Virus record (IMG/VR): IMGVR_UViG_3300008110_001887
Span: 8,047-30,429 of that record
DNA length: 22,383 nt
Origin: a virus
Direction: 5' to 3' (one strand)
Of this stretch, positions 6,574 through 13,727 are shown in pieces; position 1 is the stretch's first letter; each line of letters begins with the position of its first letter. The translations under genes were made by a program, and so were the position numbers. The notes beneath the pieces were generated by a model, which searched no databases, was not told where the DNA came from, and was given only the letters and a program-made list of their open reading frames with translations.

Positions 6574-8802
6574 TTATTTTTGTAAGAATAATTCGTTCAT
6601 TGTTCTGGCAACATCAAACATATTTGCTACATTTACTGATTTTGCTCCCTTACCATAACATTGTTCGAAGATTCTCCAAGCTGCAGATTGTTTAACATCA
6701 CCATGATAATCACTAATAAAGTAAGATAGAGTCTTAATACCTGCTTCTTGCATTTTATTAATCTGCTTTCTAGTATGTTTAGCAGCTGCCATCCCACCAT
6801 AGTTAATTTCATCATCATTTCTGTTAATGGAAAAACAAGGTTCACCATCGGAGAAGTTTAAGAAATATGAATCCGAATCATTATTAGATGGAATCAATTG
6901 CTTCTGAATTGCTTCGAAACACAAACCTTCTGGTGTGGTGTTGTTTGCCTGTAAGATACTCATGTTCTTACAGAACTCTTTGAAACTTTTTTTAGTAGAA
7001 TCATGTACAAGTGCGATATAAGGTAATCCACCATAACTCGAATCCGTAGAACGAATCGATACTTGCACATTGATGTTTCTTGCCATCTCACAAGCTTTAA
7101 CAATCGCCACAGTCGAAGTAACTGCTTTTCTTAACTTCTCACCACTCATTGAGCCAGAGTAATCGATTGATATGTGTAGGTTAGCTTTCTTATACTGGTC
7201 AACCTCACGAGTGTAAAACACGTTGCTGTTATCGTATCCCAAAGAAGCAATCATTCTACCATCAATCTTACCTTTAGTCAGTCTGGAGTAGATGGTTTCA
7301 CGACTCTCATTACGAACTTGCAATTTCTTACCCAACATAGTTCCTAATACAACACCACTCTTAACTTCTTCTTCTGCCCAACGATACGCTTTCTTTGTAC
7401 TCCAATCCAATGAACTGAATGGGAATGATTCATCATTGATTAATGCTTCAGTTAGATTTTTAACTACAATACAATCTACACCCTTTCCAATAGGTCTACC
7501 ACGCTCATCAACATACTCATTACCAACACGTACCATTTCAGTGCCTGATTCGTTTATGTTTTCTAATTTTACAAGTTCACCTTTCTGAAGTTTTTTCTTT
7601 CTAACTTTATTGTTTAGAAAATCCTTCTGTTTTTGGAATTTGTTACTCAATTGTTTGGATGCAGATTTGGTTGGTTTACCGTTGGTATCGGAATCGGATG
7701 ATTGAGAATCAGAATCACTATCTGAATCAGATTCCTCTCCTTCGATACCTTCGGAACTGGCATTCACACCACCTTGTTCATCTGATTTCTCATCACCACT
7801 CTGTCCACCACCTTGTCCTTCTTCTCCATTGGAATCATTACTTTGCTCACCATTTTCTCCATTGGATTGTTCTGATTCTGATTCAGAGATTGGTACATAT
7901 TTAAGGATTTCAGACATCACATTAATTGCCAACATAAATGCATCTTCGGTGGATTTTAATCGGCCGATGTTTTTCAAATCAATCATACGATAGATTGCTC
8001 TCAATCCTTTCAACTTACTCAAATCAGTTTTCTCATTGTGTAAGTTAATGATACGGAACATATACGATTCGAAATTCTCATCAGTATACTCGTCTGAAAT
8101 AACACCTTTGGTAATTACTTTATCATTGAAGTAATAATCGTACATAGATGTATAATAATCTCTATATCCAGGTGCAGTTGTAAATATATGATAATCAATT
8201 CTTCGGTCCTCAATCCAATTGGTTAGGTTACCAATTAAACCATTAACTTCATAAGTTAATCTACCATACGAACCAACTTTACCGGTAGATAAATACATTT
8301 CTTTGAATCCAGCATAGTATTTTAGATTGCTCAACAATCTATCTATTTTGTAATCGATAGAAAATGTGGGGTCAGCAATACTATTTTCATAAGAAATATA
8401 TGCCCAGTCCACTTCTTGCCACGCTTTACCCATCTCTTCTAGCAATTTGAAGTCAGAAAGTACAATGTGAGAACCTTCGTGTAATGCCAACCCAACGGAT
8501 ACATCAAAGTTATCATTTACATCCGCTGATAGAATTACCTGCTTACCATCGGTTTGGGAAGAGGATTTACTCGCAAAGGTAACAGGAATGTTCTTTTGTG
8601 TTACAATTTGAACGAAGTTTGCAATTGCTCTCCTAGTCGCGGATAGCTTATAGAGGTCATTTGTTTTCTTAAATGCCTCCAATTTGGTGGAATCCATATC
8701 GGAATATGTATCCAAATAATCGTATGATGTGTTGTAATCATCATACCAAAAGGAACTGGCTGATTTCTTTGAATCACCCTTAAATTTGTTGTACCAACTC
8801 AT
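6574..8802 (-). CDS. HExxH and VWA domain protein, CobT-like partner of the AAA+ ATPase (742 aa)
   Basis: N-terminal region (1-300): a metallopeptidase-like helix with HEGSH at 108-112 and a downstream NWIEDRRID (Glu198/Asp199) that could supply a third ligand. Residues about 306-375 are an acidic Ser/Asp/Glu/Gly-rich linker (EESDSDSDSDSQ). C-terminal region (about 540-740): a VWA domain with a complete MIDAS, DYSGS (Asp547, Ser549, Ser551), Thr622/623 and SDG (Asp652). This architecture is that of CobT/CoxE-like VWA proteins that work with MoxR/CobS ATPases, with the N-terminal part resembling VWA-associated metallopeptidase-like domains. Peptidase activity is possible but unproven. The start has its own promoter; the leader is about 35 nt. 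Whether it acts in virion assembly or against the host is open. Confidence 0.85.
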   Translation of the reverse strand: MSWYNKFKGDSKKSASSFWYDDYNTSYDYLDTYSDMDSTKLEAFKKTNDLYKLSATRRAIANFVQIVTQKNIPVTFASKSSSQTDGKQVILSADVNDNFDVSVGLALHEGSHIVLSDFKLLEEMGKAWQEVDWAYISYENSIADPTFSIDYKIDRLLSNLKYYAGFKEMYLSTGKVGSYGRLTYEVNGLIGNLTNWIEDRRIDYHIFTTAPGYRDYYTSMYDYYFNDKVITKGVISDEYTDENFESYMFRIINLHNEKTDLSKLKGLRAIYRMIDLKNIGRLKSTEDAFMLAINVMSEILKYVPISESESEQSNGENGEQSNDSNGEEGQGGGQSGDEKSDEQGGVNASSEGIEGEESDSDSDSDSQSSDSDTNGKPTKSASKQLSNKFQKQKDFLNNKVRKKKLQKGELVKLENINESGTEMVRVGNEYVDERGRPIGKGVDCIVVKNLTEALINDESFPFSSLDWSTKKAYRWAEEEVKSGVVLGTMLGKKLQVRNESRETIYSRLTKGKIDGRMIASLGYDNSNVFYTREVDQYKKANLHISIDYSGSMSGEKLRKAVTSTVAIVKACEMARNINVQVSIRSTDSSYGGLPYIALVHDSTKKSFKEFCKNMSILQANNTTPEGLCFEAIQKQLIPSNNDSDSYFLNFSDGEPCFSINRNDDEINYGGMAAAKHTRKQINKMQEAGIKTLSYFISDYHGDVKQSAAWRIFEQCYGKGAKSVNVANMFDVARTMNELFLQK

Positions 8803-8844
8803 AGCTCGGAAATTTATTTGTTGTTAGTTAATTACTGATTGTTC

Positions 8845-8878
8845 CACAATATACGACTAATTTGGCAAATAAACAAGC
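8845..8878 (-). promoter_or_regulatory. Promoter of the VWA gene
   Basis: GCTTG with TTG at 8874-8876, a 20-nt spacer, then TATATTGTG at 8845-8853. The boxes are identical in sequence and distance to those of the ATPase promoter. It lies about 24 nt after the stop of the 56-aa gene. Confidence 0.65.
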
Positions 8879-8901
8879 TTTGGTGGATTTATTTTTAAAA
8901 A

Positions 8902-9072
8902 TTAAAATTCGAAATTTTCATCGGATTTCAGTCCTTTGGTAGTTTTCTGTCCTTGTCCGTTTCCGACTACCGTAATTTTTGTTGTTGGTTGTTGATTCAG
9001 TTGTTGTTCTTTTAGAGTATCTCTAATTTCTTCCAACAGCTTTTTAATCGTAGTAAATTGTTCTAAATCCAT
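8902..9072 (-). CDS. Small hypothetical protein (56 aa)
   Basis: ATG at 9072 and TAA at 8902-8904. The N-terminal half is a helix with coiled-coil character (MDLEQFTTIKKLLEEIRDTL), then a Q/T-rich linker, then TTKITVVGNGQGQKT and an acidic end (SDENFEF). It lies between the tRNA region and the promoter of the VWA gene, and would be transcribed with the tRNAs. No family recognised. Confidence 0.6.
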   Translation of the reverse strand: MDLEQFTTIKKLLEEIRDTLKEQQLNQQPTTKITVVGNGQGQKTTKGLKSDENFEF

Positions 9073-9092
9073 ATTTGTTTATTTTATGTTTG

Positions 9093-9180
9093 CTGGTAAG
9101 GATGGATTCGAACCACCACGAGGACTTTAGCCAAAGGACATTGCATGCATTGTGGTCAACCCATTATCCTTCGTTTATCA
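9093..9180 (-). tRNA. tRNA-like element, cloverleaf not closed
   Basis: A T arm is clear: GGTGG-TTCGAAT-CCATC at 9101-9117, followed by CTTACCA and G at 9093-9100, as expected for the 3' half of a tRNA (A72 and G73, as in tRNA-Gln). I could not find a proper anticodon arm or an exact TGGTAAG partner. A weak acceptor partner (CTGATAA, one mismatch) begins near 9180, and TGGTAA occurs at 9227-9232. It may be decayed, interrupted or unusual; the 5' limit given is a guess. Confidence 0.4.
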
Positions 9181-9361
9181 GTTACTCCCCACCCCCGAGA
9201 CAGGAGGGTTATACGAGTTTCAAAGGTTACCATTTCATTCATAGCGTCCGTTCCGTCATTCGTTTCCGAATCGTTACAATCTTTTACTTATAACACCCTA
9301 TGTGTATAGTACCCTTACTTCTAGTTCCCAATCGAGTCCCTTCGTCATAAGATGTTATATG
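9181..9361 (-). other. Structured non-coding stretch between tRNA elements
   Basis: No plausible gene. On the minus strand I see a hairpin with a GAAA tetraloop (ATTCG/CGAAT, 9258-9271), a second with a 7-nt loop (ACCCTC/GGGGGT, 9191-9209), and a 7-bp long-range match TATAACA (9353-9359) with TGTTATA (9289-9295). The class of RNA is not recognised. A plus-strand frame crosses it but has no coding character. Confidence 0.4.
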
Positions 9362-9446
9362 CAGAGGAGGAGGGATTCGAACCCCCGTTACCTTTCAGTA
9401 AAACGGTTTTCAAGACCGCCGCGTTCGACCGCTCTGCCACTCCTCT
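9362..9446 (-). tRNA. tRNA-Ser (UGA)
   Basis: An 85-nt class II cloverleaf: acceptor AGAGGAG/CTCCTCT, D arm with AGCGGTCGAA, anticodon stem GCGGT/ACCGT with loop CTTGAAA (anticodon TGA), a 16-nt variable arm with TTAC/GTAA, and T arm GGGGG-TTCGAAT-CCCTC. Discriminator G; CCA is not encoded. It reads serine UCA codons. Its first base is the last base of the stop codon of the SGNH hydrolase gene, so it is processed out of that mRNA. Confidence 0.93.
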
Positions 9447-10138
9447 TAATAAAATTTTTTATTTTCAATTTTTTCTAAAATTTTGTTAGCTATATAAATA
9501 TGCCCATCATTATTTAAATGATAATCGTTTGGGATACCTTCTATATTATGTTCTGATATGTCTGCTATCCTTAATTTATTCATGCATGCGTATCCATACA
9601 AAGAATATGTATTTTCAAATTTTATAAAATTATTCAGTTCATAAAATGAATTTGTATAATACTCCGAGTCCGCATCGTAGTCCATTGCAAAACAAATAAA
9701 CTTTACATTTTTTGAACGTAACCATGCGCACATTAAATCCACCTGTTTTCTAAATTCCCTGATTCTACCTTTTCTTGAATAAAAGAACTTTAACCAATCA
9801 TTATAAAAATTAATAAATATTGATTCAGTGTAATCATCTGGGTTTTCTCTCTTACACATTGAAATAAATTCATCTACCAAATCCGAATATATACCAAATC
9901 TATCATTAAAACTAAATTGAACTATATGAATGTCATCACCATTCATACTAGAGTTGCAATGGGTATAAACATCATCTATAATTTTTTCATTTGAATTTCC
10001 TGCGTGAGAATGGTCCTCACCAATATATTCAACTTTTTCAGAAACTATATTTCTAAAATTATTAAATACATGTGTGGTATCACTATTTTCTAATCTAGTA
10101 AATGAGCAACCGAAAAAATGCAAGGTAGGTTTATTCAT
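9446..10138 (-). CDS. SGNH/GDSL-type hydrolase (230 aa)
   Basis: Four SGNH blocks are present in order: FFGCSFT with nucleophile Ser12, SHAGNSN (Gly47, Asn48 or Asn50), FSFNDRF (Asn78) and NDYHLNNDGH (Asp205/His207 or His213). By family this is an esterase or acyl-hydrolase acting on acetyl or lipid esters, for example on surface polysaccharide. No signal peptide or membrane segment is visible, so it acts in the cytoplasm or on the virion. Phages carry such proteins near tail genes; the tail operon here is 4 kb away. The sequence is rich in Asn, Ile and Lys. The TAA overlaps tRNA-Ser by one base. Confidence 0.8.
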   Translation of the reverse strand: MNKPTLHFFGCSFTRLENSDTTHVFNNFRNIVSEKVEYIGEDHSHAGNSNEKIIDDVYTHCNSSMNGDDIHIVQFSFNDRFGIYSDLVDEFISMCKRENPDDYTESIFINFYNDWLKFFYSRKGRIREFRKQVDLMCAWLRSKNVKFICFAMDYDADSEYYTNSFYELNNFIKFENTYSLYGYACMNKLRIADISEHNIEGIPNDYHLNNDGHIYIANKILEKIENKKFY

Positions 10139-10154
10139 AGTTTAGAGTTAATTT

Positions 10155-10454
10155 TTATTTTTGTAATTCATATTTACAATCACTAAATTTCAATCCCCAC
10201 ATCAAACAAATCATTCCCATTTCTTTTTCTGCTGCGATTTTCTTGTATTTGAATCTTTTTTGGATTTCAGTTACACCCCATCGTTTCCACTCATCATTTT
10301 GTTCTACGGTCATAGTCCATTCGGTATACCACTCATCCGTTCTACCAACAATATCATCAAAAGTTACAGAATGACCCGCAATTTCAAACATCTTATTGAT
10401 TGAATCTTTGATAAAGCAATCTTGCTTTTCTTGTAATGTTAATCTTTTAGCCAT
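10155..10454 (-). CDS. Conserved phage protein of unknown function (99 aa)
   Basis: A helical protein with several Trp residues in a GRTDEWYTEWTMTVEQNDEW core, which I recognise as typical of a small uncharacterised phage family. No catalytic motif is obvious. The start is 3 nt after the stop of the 10458-10688 gene. It lies directly before the SGNH hydrolase gene (16 nt). Confidence 0.72.
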   Translation of the reverse strand: MAKRLTLQEKQDCFIKDSINKMFEIAGHSVTFDDIVGRTDEWYTEWTMTVEQNDEWKRWGVTEIQKRFKYKKIAAEKEMGMICLMWGLKFSDCKYELQK

Positions 10455-10457
10455 AAC

Positions 10458-10688
10458 CTATAGTTTACCAAATTGTTGATGATTTTGTTTAATATCACTC
10501 GATACTTTTATGCCCAACCATACATCACTGAAAAATCTTTTGAGTTTTTTCATAAATGTATTATCTTCTTTATAGTTTTTAATCACTTCTTCTTCAAGTA
10601 ATTCTACCATTCTACCATATGAAATTTTTTCTCTCCCAACTTGGAGTTCTAAATCTCTAACAAATGCGGTTTTAAGATATTTTGCCAT
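10458..10688 (-). CDS. Hypothetical phage protein (76 aa)
   Basis: A basic, helical protein (MAKYLKTAFVRDLELQVGRE...) with an amphipathic segment LKRFFSDVWLGIKV that is not long enough to be a clear membrane helix. No family recognised. It lies in an operon, 12 nt after the 10701-11201 gene. Function unknown. Confidence 0.68.
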   Translation of the reverse strand: MAKYLKTAFVRDLELQVGREKISYGRMVELLEEEVIKNYKEDNTFMKKLKRFFSDVWLGIKVSSDIKQNHQQFGKL

Positions 10689-10700
10689 ATTTTTGTTAAT

Positions 10701-11201
10701 TTAATCCCACCAATGTCTGATGTTATGTTCTATGAATCTCCAAAGTAATTTTTCTGCTTTCTTTTGTTTTTCCCGCGATTGTTTTACGAGTTCCCTTTTT
10801 ACTTTTTTAATTTCTTCAGCATTATCCCACTTTTCGTATTTGTTTGTAATAAAAGATGAACCAGTACCATCACCAGTATCTTCAAACTCCCAATCTAATG
10901 CGTCTTCACCGAATTGTTCTTCAATTTTAGCAACCCACTCCGTCTCATATCTATCATCATAAACTCTATCTATTAATTCGATTGCAGTTCGGATTCGGGA
11001 TGCAGTATTTTTTGCATCTGAAATATATGCTTTACCACTTTCGAAAAACTTTGCCTGTCTTTCTAATTGTTTTTGAAAAAGTTCCAAAGAATAACGATAA
11101 TCAAAATCAAATCCCTTCCAAATAATTGGTAGAAAATCGATTACTCGCTCAATCTGTCTGTATTTTCTCTTAAAGAAGTAACTTATATTAGTATAGCTCA
11201 T
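10701..11201 (-). CDS. Hypothetical phage protein, RxxR and Trp-rich (166 aa)
   Basis: A helical protein with the N-terminal pattern RVIDFLPIIWKGFDFDY, a long helix with YSLELFQKQLERQAKFFESG, ASRIRTAIELIDRVYDDRY, and a basic C-terminus ending IEHNIRHWWD. This layout resembles an uncharacterised protein common in large tailed phages. No enzymatic motif. The start overlaps the previous stop as ATGA (11198-11201). Confidence 0.72.
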   Translation of the reverse strand: MSYTNISYFFKRKYRQIERVIDFLPIIWKGFDFDYRYSLELFQKQLERQAKFFESGKAYISDAKNTASRIRTAIELIDRVYDDRYETEWVAKIEEQFGEDALDWEFEDTGDGTGSSFITNKYEKWDNAEEIKKVKRELVKQSREKQKKAEKLLWRFIEHNIRHWWD

Positions 11202-11359
11202 TTTATTGTATTGTAATTTGGTTCTAATCGTTTGTTTAATTCATCTAACAACCTAACTTCCAATTTATCAGCAGTGGTTGTACCTAATAATTCACCATAT
11301 TTGCGAGCTATCTCTATACAATAGATTAACTCATTTAATTCTCTCATTGATAATTCCAT
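11198..11359 (-). CDS. Small helical protein (53 aa)
   Basis: ATG at 11359, TGA at 11198-11200 overlapping the next start. The product (MELSMRELNELIYCIEIARK...) is almost entirely helical with a leucine-rich C-terminal half (DKLEVRLLDELNKRLEP), suggestive of a coiled coil or adaptor. It lies 3 nt after the small membrane peptide gene. Function unknown. Confidence 0.65.
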   Translation of the reverse strand: MELSMRELNELIYCIEIARKYGELLGTTTADKLEVRLLDELNKRLEPNYNTIK

Positions 11360-11362
11360 ACT

Positions 11363-11449
11363 CTATCTAATAGTAGTAAATAGATATAGTATTATAGTAA
11401 CCAATCCAATTAATGCCCAAAATGATGGGTCTTTGATGTTATCTTTCAT
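11363..11449 (-). CDS. 28-aa single-pass membrane peptide
   Basis: ATG at 11449, TAG at 11363-11365. The peptide is MKDNIKDPSFW followed by ALIGLVTIILYLFTTIR, that is a short polar N-terminus and one hydrophobic helix of about 17 residues ending in Arg. The start overlaps the end of the previous gene by 11 nt, and the next gene starts 3 nt after the stop, so it fits the operon exactly. Such small peptides can modify membranes or membrane proteins, but none is recognised. Confidence 0.5.
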   Translation of the reverse strand: MKDNIKDPSFWALIGLVTIILYLFTTIR

Positions 11450-11687
11450 TATCATCAATCAATTTGATACATTTTTTGATTGCTCTAAATTGCCCATAAG
11501 TAAGACCCAAATGTCTCTCACCACTAGAATCGTAAATATGAATATCATATCCTTCACCATTAGACCATTCAGTAACTTCCAAAAAATCACCTTTATTCTT
11601 TCTATCTTCACCTACAGACCCCACGCACCAATCTTTCAGTTCTACGAATGCGGCTTTTCGATTTGTTAAACTAATTTCTTTTTTCAT
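11439..11687 (-). CDS. Hypothetical phage protein (82 aa)
   Basis: A mixed alpha/beta protein with GDFLEVTEWSNGEGYDIHIY followed by a C-terminal helix (GQFRAIKKCIKLIDDNER). The beta-hairpin plus helix pattern, with LTYGQFRAIKKCI, is reminiscent of small phage proteins of unknown role. It starts 5 nt after the 11693-11881 gene and overlaps the membrane peptide start. Confidence 0.7.
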   Translation of the reverse strand: MKKEISLTNRKAAFVELKDWCVGSVGEDRKNKGDFLEVTEWSNGEGYDIHIYDSSGERHLGLTYGQFRAIKKCIKLIDDNER

Positions 11688-11692
11688 AACTA

Positions 11693-11881
11693 TTATTTTC
11701 CTCTACCTGCTTTTTTGATGCCTGTATTTTTTATTTGTGGTTGATTCTTATTGATTTTTACCTTCGTAGTTGGTAAGGATTTCCAATACGAATTTGATTT
11801 AGGTTGTGTTAATCCACCTATTAAATTATAATCTTCCAAATGTAAGTTTATCGGTTCTGGGTTTTCTTCTTCTTCTTTCAT
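11693..11881 (-). CDS. Small disordered hypothetical protein (62 aa)
   Basis: A short protein with an acidic start (MKEEEENPEP) and a strongly basic, proline- and lysine-containing end (KIKNTGIKKAGRGK-like). It appears mostly unstructured. Its position 7 nt after the 11889-12152 gene and 5 nt before the next supports it as a real gene. The basic tail could bind nucleic acid, but this is only inference. Confidence 0.55.
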   Translation of the reverse strand: MKEEEENPEPINLHLEDYNLIGGLTQPKSNSYWKSLPTTKVKINKNQPQIKNTGIKKAGRGK

Positions 11882-11888
11882 AATTTAA

Positions 11889-12152
11889 TTAAAATGTAGT
11901 ATGTACCCATATAGGTGTCATTTCTCCAACGAATGTATTAAAGGTATTGTATTCTAACCAGTCTATTGCCTCTTCTGGTGTTGTATTGTACTCTTTAGTA
12001 TATATTTCAATCATCTTTTCAATGGAATACACCAATTTACCATCGTTGGAAATTCCAATCAACGCATCGTCATACAGAGAATCATTTCCATTTTCACCTA
12101 TGGGTTTAAGTGATTCAAAATCTTCTGCCATTGCCAGTATTGCCTTTTTCAT
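11889..12152 (-). CDS. Conserved phage protein of unknown function (87 aa)
   Basis: The segment DALIGISNDGKLVYSIEKMI followed by EEAIDWLEYNTFNTFVGE and TPIW is a pattern I associate with an uncharacterised small protein common in phages. It looks like a compact alpha/beta domain with a beta-hairpin. It starts 3 nt after the 12156-12809 gene. Function unknown. Confidence 0.72.
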   Translation of the reverse strand: MKKAILAMAEDFESLKPIGENGNDSLYDDALIGISNDGKLVYSIEKMIEIYTKEYNTTPEEAIDWLEYNTFNTFVGEMTPIWVHTTF

Positions 12153-12155
12153 ATC

Positions 12156-12809
12156 TTATATCGGTTCATCTGGATACCATGTATTTGAAGTTTCTACAAT
12201 TTCTTTAATCCTTAACTCACTATACAATTTTTCCAAACTTTCTAAATTCGTATTAGTAATTTTAGCAGTAGGGTCTAATCTTTTAATCTCACCTATCACT
12301 TCTTCAATTCTACCTCTTTTGTGGAATCCCCTTTCTATATCATCTGCCAATTCTTGTAGATGTTTGGGTGCAGATAGAGTAATTCTCAAATCATAATGAC
12401 TCCATTTGGTTTTATAATCCCATATAAAAATACCTTTGGTTAGTTTTTTTTCTAAATTGTGCAATCTAAAGTTTCGGACTCTCACAACTGATTTATCACT
12501 ACCAAAAGTGTGTAGAAAACGAAGAAACCATCTTGGACAACTCTTTGGTCTTGCCTCATAATCCATTGCTAGAATAAGTGGATACATTGCCTTAAATATC
12601 TCACTATCCTCTCTGTATGGAACTGAACCCAAGTACCCATACTTTTCTTCAAACGATTGTGGAAAAAAGATTTCTCTAATATCATCCCATTCAATGTTTC
12701 TAGTGTATATCATACCTCTCTTTCTACCTCTCCAAAATAGGAGGGATTCCAAAAAATCTACTACCTTTTCTTTCAAAAGTCTAGTATCTTTGTATTCAAA
12801 TTTGCTCAT
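12156..12809 (-). CDS. Hypothetical phage protein (217 aa)
   Basis: A basic protein with ARPKSCPRWFLRFLHTFGSD and VRVRNFRLHNLEKKLTKGIF in the middle and a helical C-terminus (APKHLQELADDIERGFHKRG). I do not recognise a named family, though the RWFLRFLH and RNFRLHNLE segments look conserved. No membrane segment. It overlaps the upstream gene by 4 nt. Function unknown. Confidence 0.72.
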   Translation of the reverse strand: MSKFEYKDTRLLKEKVVDFLESLLFWRGRKRGMIYTRNIEWDDIREIFFPQSFEEKYGYLGSVPYREDSEIFKAMYPLILAMDYEARPKSCPRWFLRFLHTFGSDKSVVRVRNFRLHNLEKKLTKGIFIWDYKTKWSHYDLRITLSAPKHLQELADDIERGFHKRGRIEEVIGEIKRLDPTAKITNTNLESLEKLYSELRIKEIVETSNTWYPDEPI

Positions 12810-13165
12810 AACTTAAATAATTCATATACCGAATTTGTGGTTTTAAATTTCACATATTCATCTCGTTGTTCTAAAATTTCGGTGACGGTTGTAGTTTGCC
12901 AAGTAAAATAATCACTAAATGGAGACATGATAAGGGAACGATTCAAACCAATATCATCATACTTTTCTTTGAATCTACCATCATCGTTAAATTCAATCCA
13001 CATTACCTTTTCTGATTGTTTACTCAACCCATCTCGTTCTCTGACGAGTTTCCAATTAAATTTGTTTTCTACTAATCCCATTAGTTCTGCTTGTAGGGGG
13101 TCTAAATGAAAGTTTCCATTATCATCAATAGAAACTAATAATTTTGGTTGTACTCCAGTTATCAT
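12806..13165 (-). CDS. Hypothetical phage protein (119 aa)
   Basis: A soluble alpha/beta protein (PKLLVSIDDNGNFHLDPLQA at the N-terminus, IEFNDDGRFKEKYDDIGLNR in the middle). No catalytic motif. Two nt separate it from the 13168-13431 gene, and its stop overlaps the next start by 4 nt. Function unknown. Confidence 0.7.
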   Translation of the reverse strand: MITGVQPKLLVSIDDNGNFHLDPLQAELMGLVENKFNWKLVRERDGLSKQSEKVMWIEFNDDGRFKEKYDDIGLNRSLIMSPFSDYFTWQTTTVTEILEQRDEYVKFKTTNSVYELFKL

Positions 13166-13167
13166 AA

Positions 13168-13431
13168 TTATATTCCACTTTCCATTCGTTGAATCCTTTC
13201 GTGATGGTCTGCCTCTGAATACTCCACTACTGAAAGTCTTGGATTAAACTTGGTTTGGTATAAACCTCTGCCAAATACCGAAAGAATATTATCTATATAA
13301 TCTTGAATCATATAGGTCATATCAGATGAACCAAACCCTTGGTCTTCTGGCCAATCACTTGTCCACTCACTTGTTGTATCAAGTGCGATTTGTAATAAAT
13401 CCCAATTTGGAACTTTGAGTTCGTAAGTCAT
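13168..13431 (-). CDS. Hypothetical phage protein (87 aa)
   Basis: I place the start at ATG 13431 (MTYELKVPNWDLLQIALD...). It overlaps the TGA of the upstream gene as ATGA, the arrangement repeated in this operon. An in-frame ATG at 13467 would add 12 residues and a 40-nt overlap and is less likely. The protein is Trp- and Asp-rich (TSEWTSDWPEDQGFGSSD), acidic and soluble, with no recognised family. Confidence 0.7.
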   Translation of the reverse strand: MTYELKVPNWDLLQIALDTTSEWTSDWPEDQGFGSSDMTYMIQDYIDNILSVFGRGLYQTKFNPRLSVVEYSEADHHERIQRMESGI

Positions 13432-13727
13432 TTGGGCAAAACCATCAACTCGAAGAGAGTTAAACAATAAAGATTAATTTCAATAAATCTGATTGTGTTT
13501 GCAATTCGTTGGAGAATGTGGGTAGGTAATCCATATTGTTTAGCTGATTCCAACATCTCTGTGTAAAGGTATCCATCCCATACACCACACAATTTGTTAT
13601 ACAAATCGTTAAACCAAGATTCATCATTGGCGATGTAGAAATCCTCTACCATTCGTAGGGTTTGGGAGTGATAGTCCATCCAATCTTGGTTGAATAATTC
13701 GTGGCGGTTAAATCTTACAGTGTTCAT
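13428..13727 (-). CDS. Hypothetical phage protein (99 aa)
   Basis: First gene of the middle operon, about 30 nt downstream of the promoter region. It begins MNTVRFNRHELFNQDWMDYH and is helical with many aromatic residues; the C-terminus (IRFIEINLYCLTLFELMVL) is hydrophobic but not a clear membrane helix. No family recognised. Its leader contains AACGATAAAAT, shared with the gene starting at 342. Confidence 0.7.
   Translation of the reverse strand: MNTVRFNRHELFNQDWMDYHSQTLRMVEDFYIANDESWFNDLYNKLCGVWDGYLYTEMLESAKQYGLPTHILQRIANTIRFIEINLYCLTLFELMVLPK

Noticed and set aside
5179-8802. Cobalt chelatase (CobS/CobT) as the literal function of the pair
   Set aside because: Only the ATPase-VWA architecture matches. 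No chelatase large subunit (CobN) or other cobalamin gene is present in the window, and the HExxH N-terminus differs.
9118-9165. tRNA-Cys or tRNA-Ala from the TGCATGCA stretch
   Set aside because: The CAATG copies around it are direct, not inverted, so no anticodon stem forms.
9075-9293. Plus-strand frame of 72 codons
   Set aside because: It runs across the antisense of a tRNA-like T arm and structured RNA, has an odd composition (many His, Ser, Arg) and no plus-strand neighbours.
9093-9361. tmRNA
   Set aside because: The tRNA-like 3' end is there, but I find no GGGG-type 5' end, no tag reading frame ending in Ala-Ala and no typical pseudoknots, and the length is too short.
13432-13467. Upstream start for the 13168-13431 gene
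   Set aside because: It would create a 40-nt overlap, while the next ATG gives the ATGA overlap used repeatedly in this operon.
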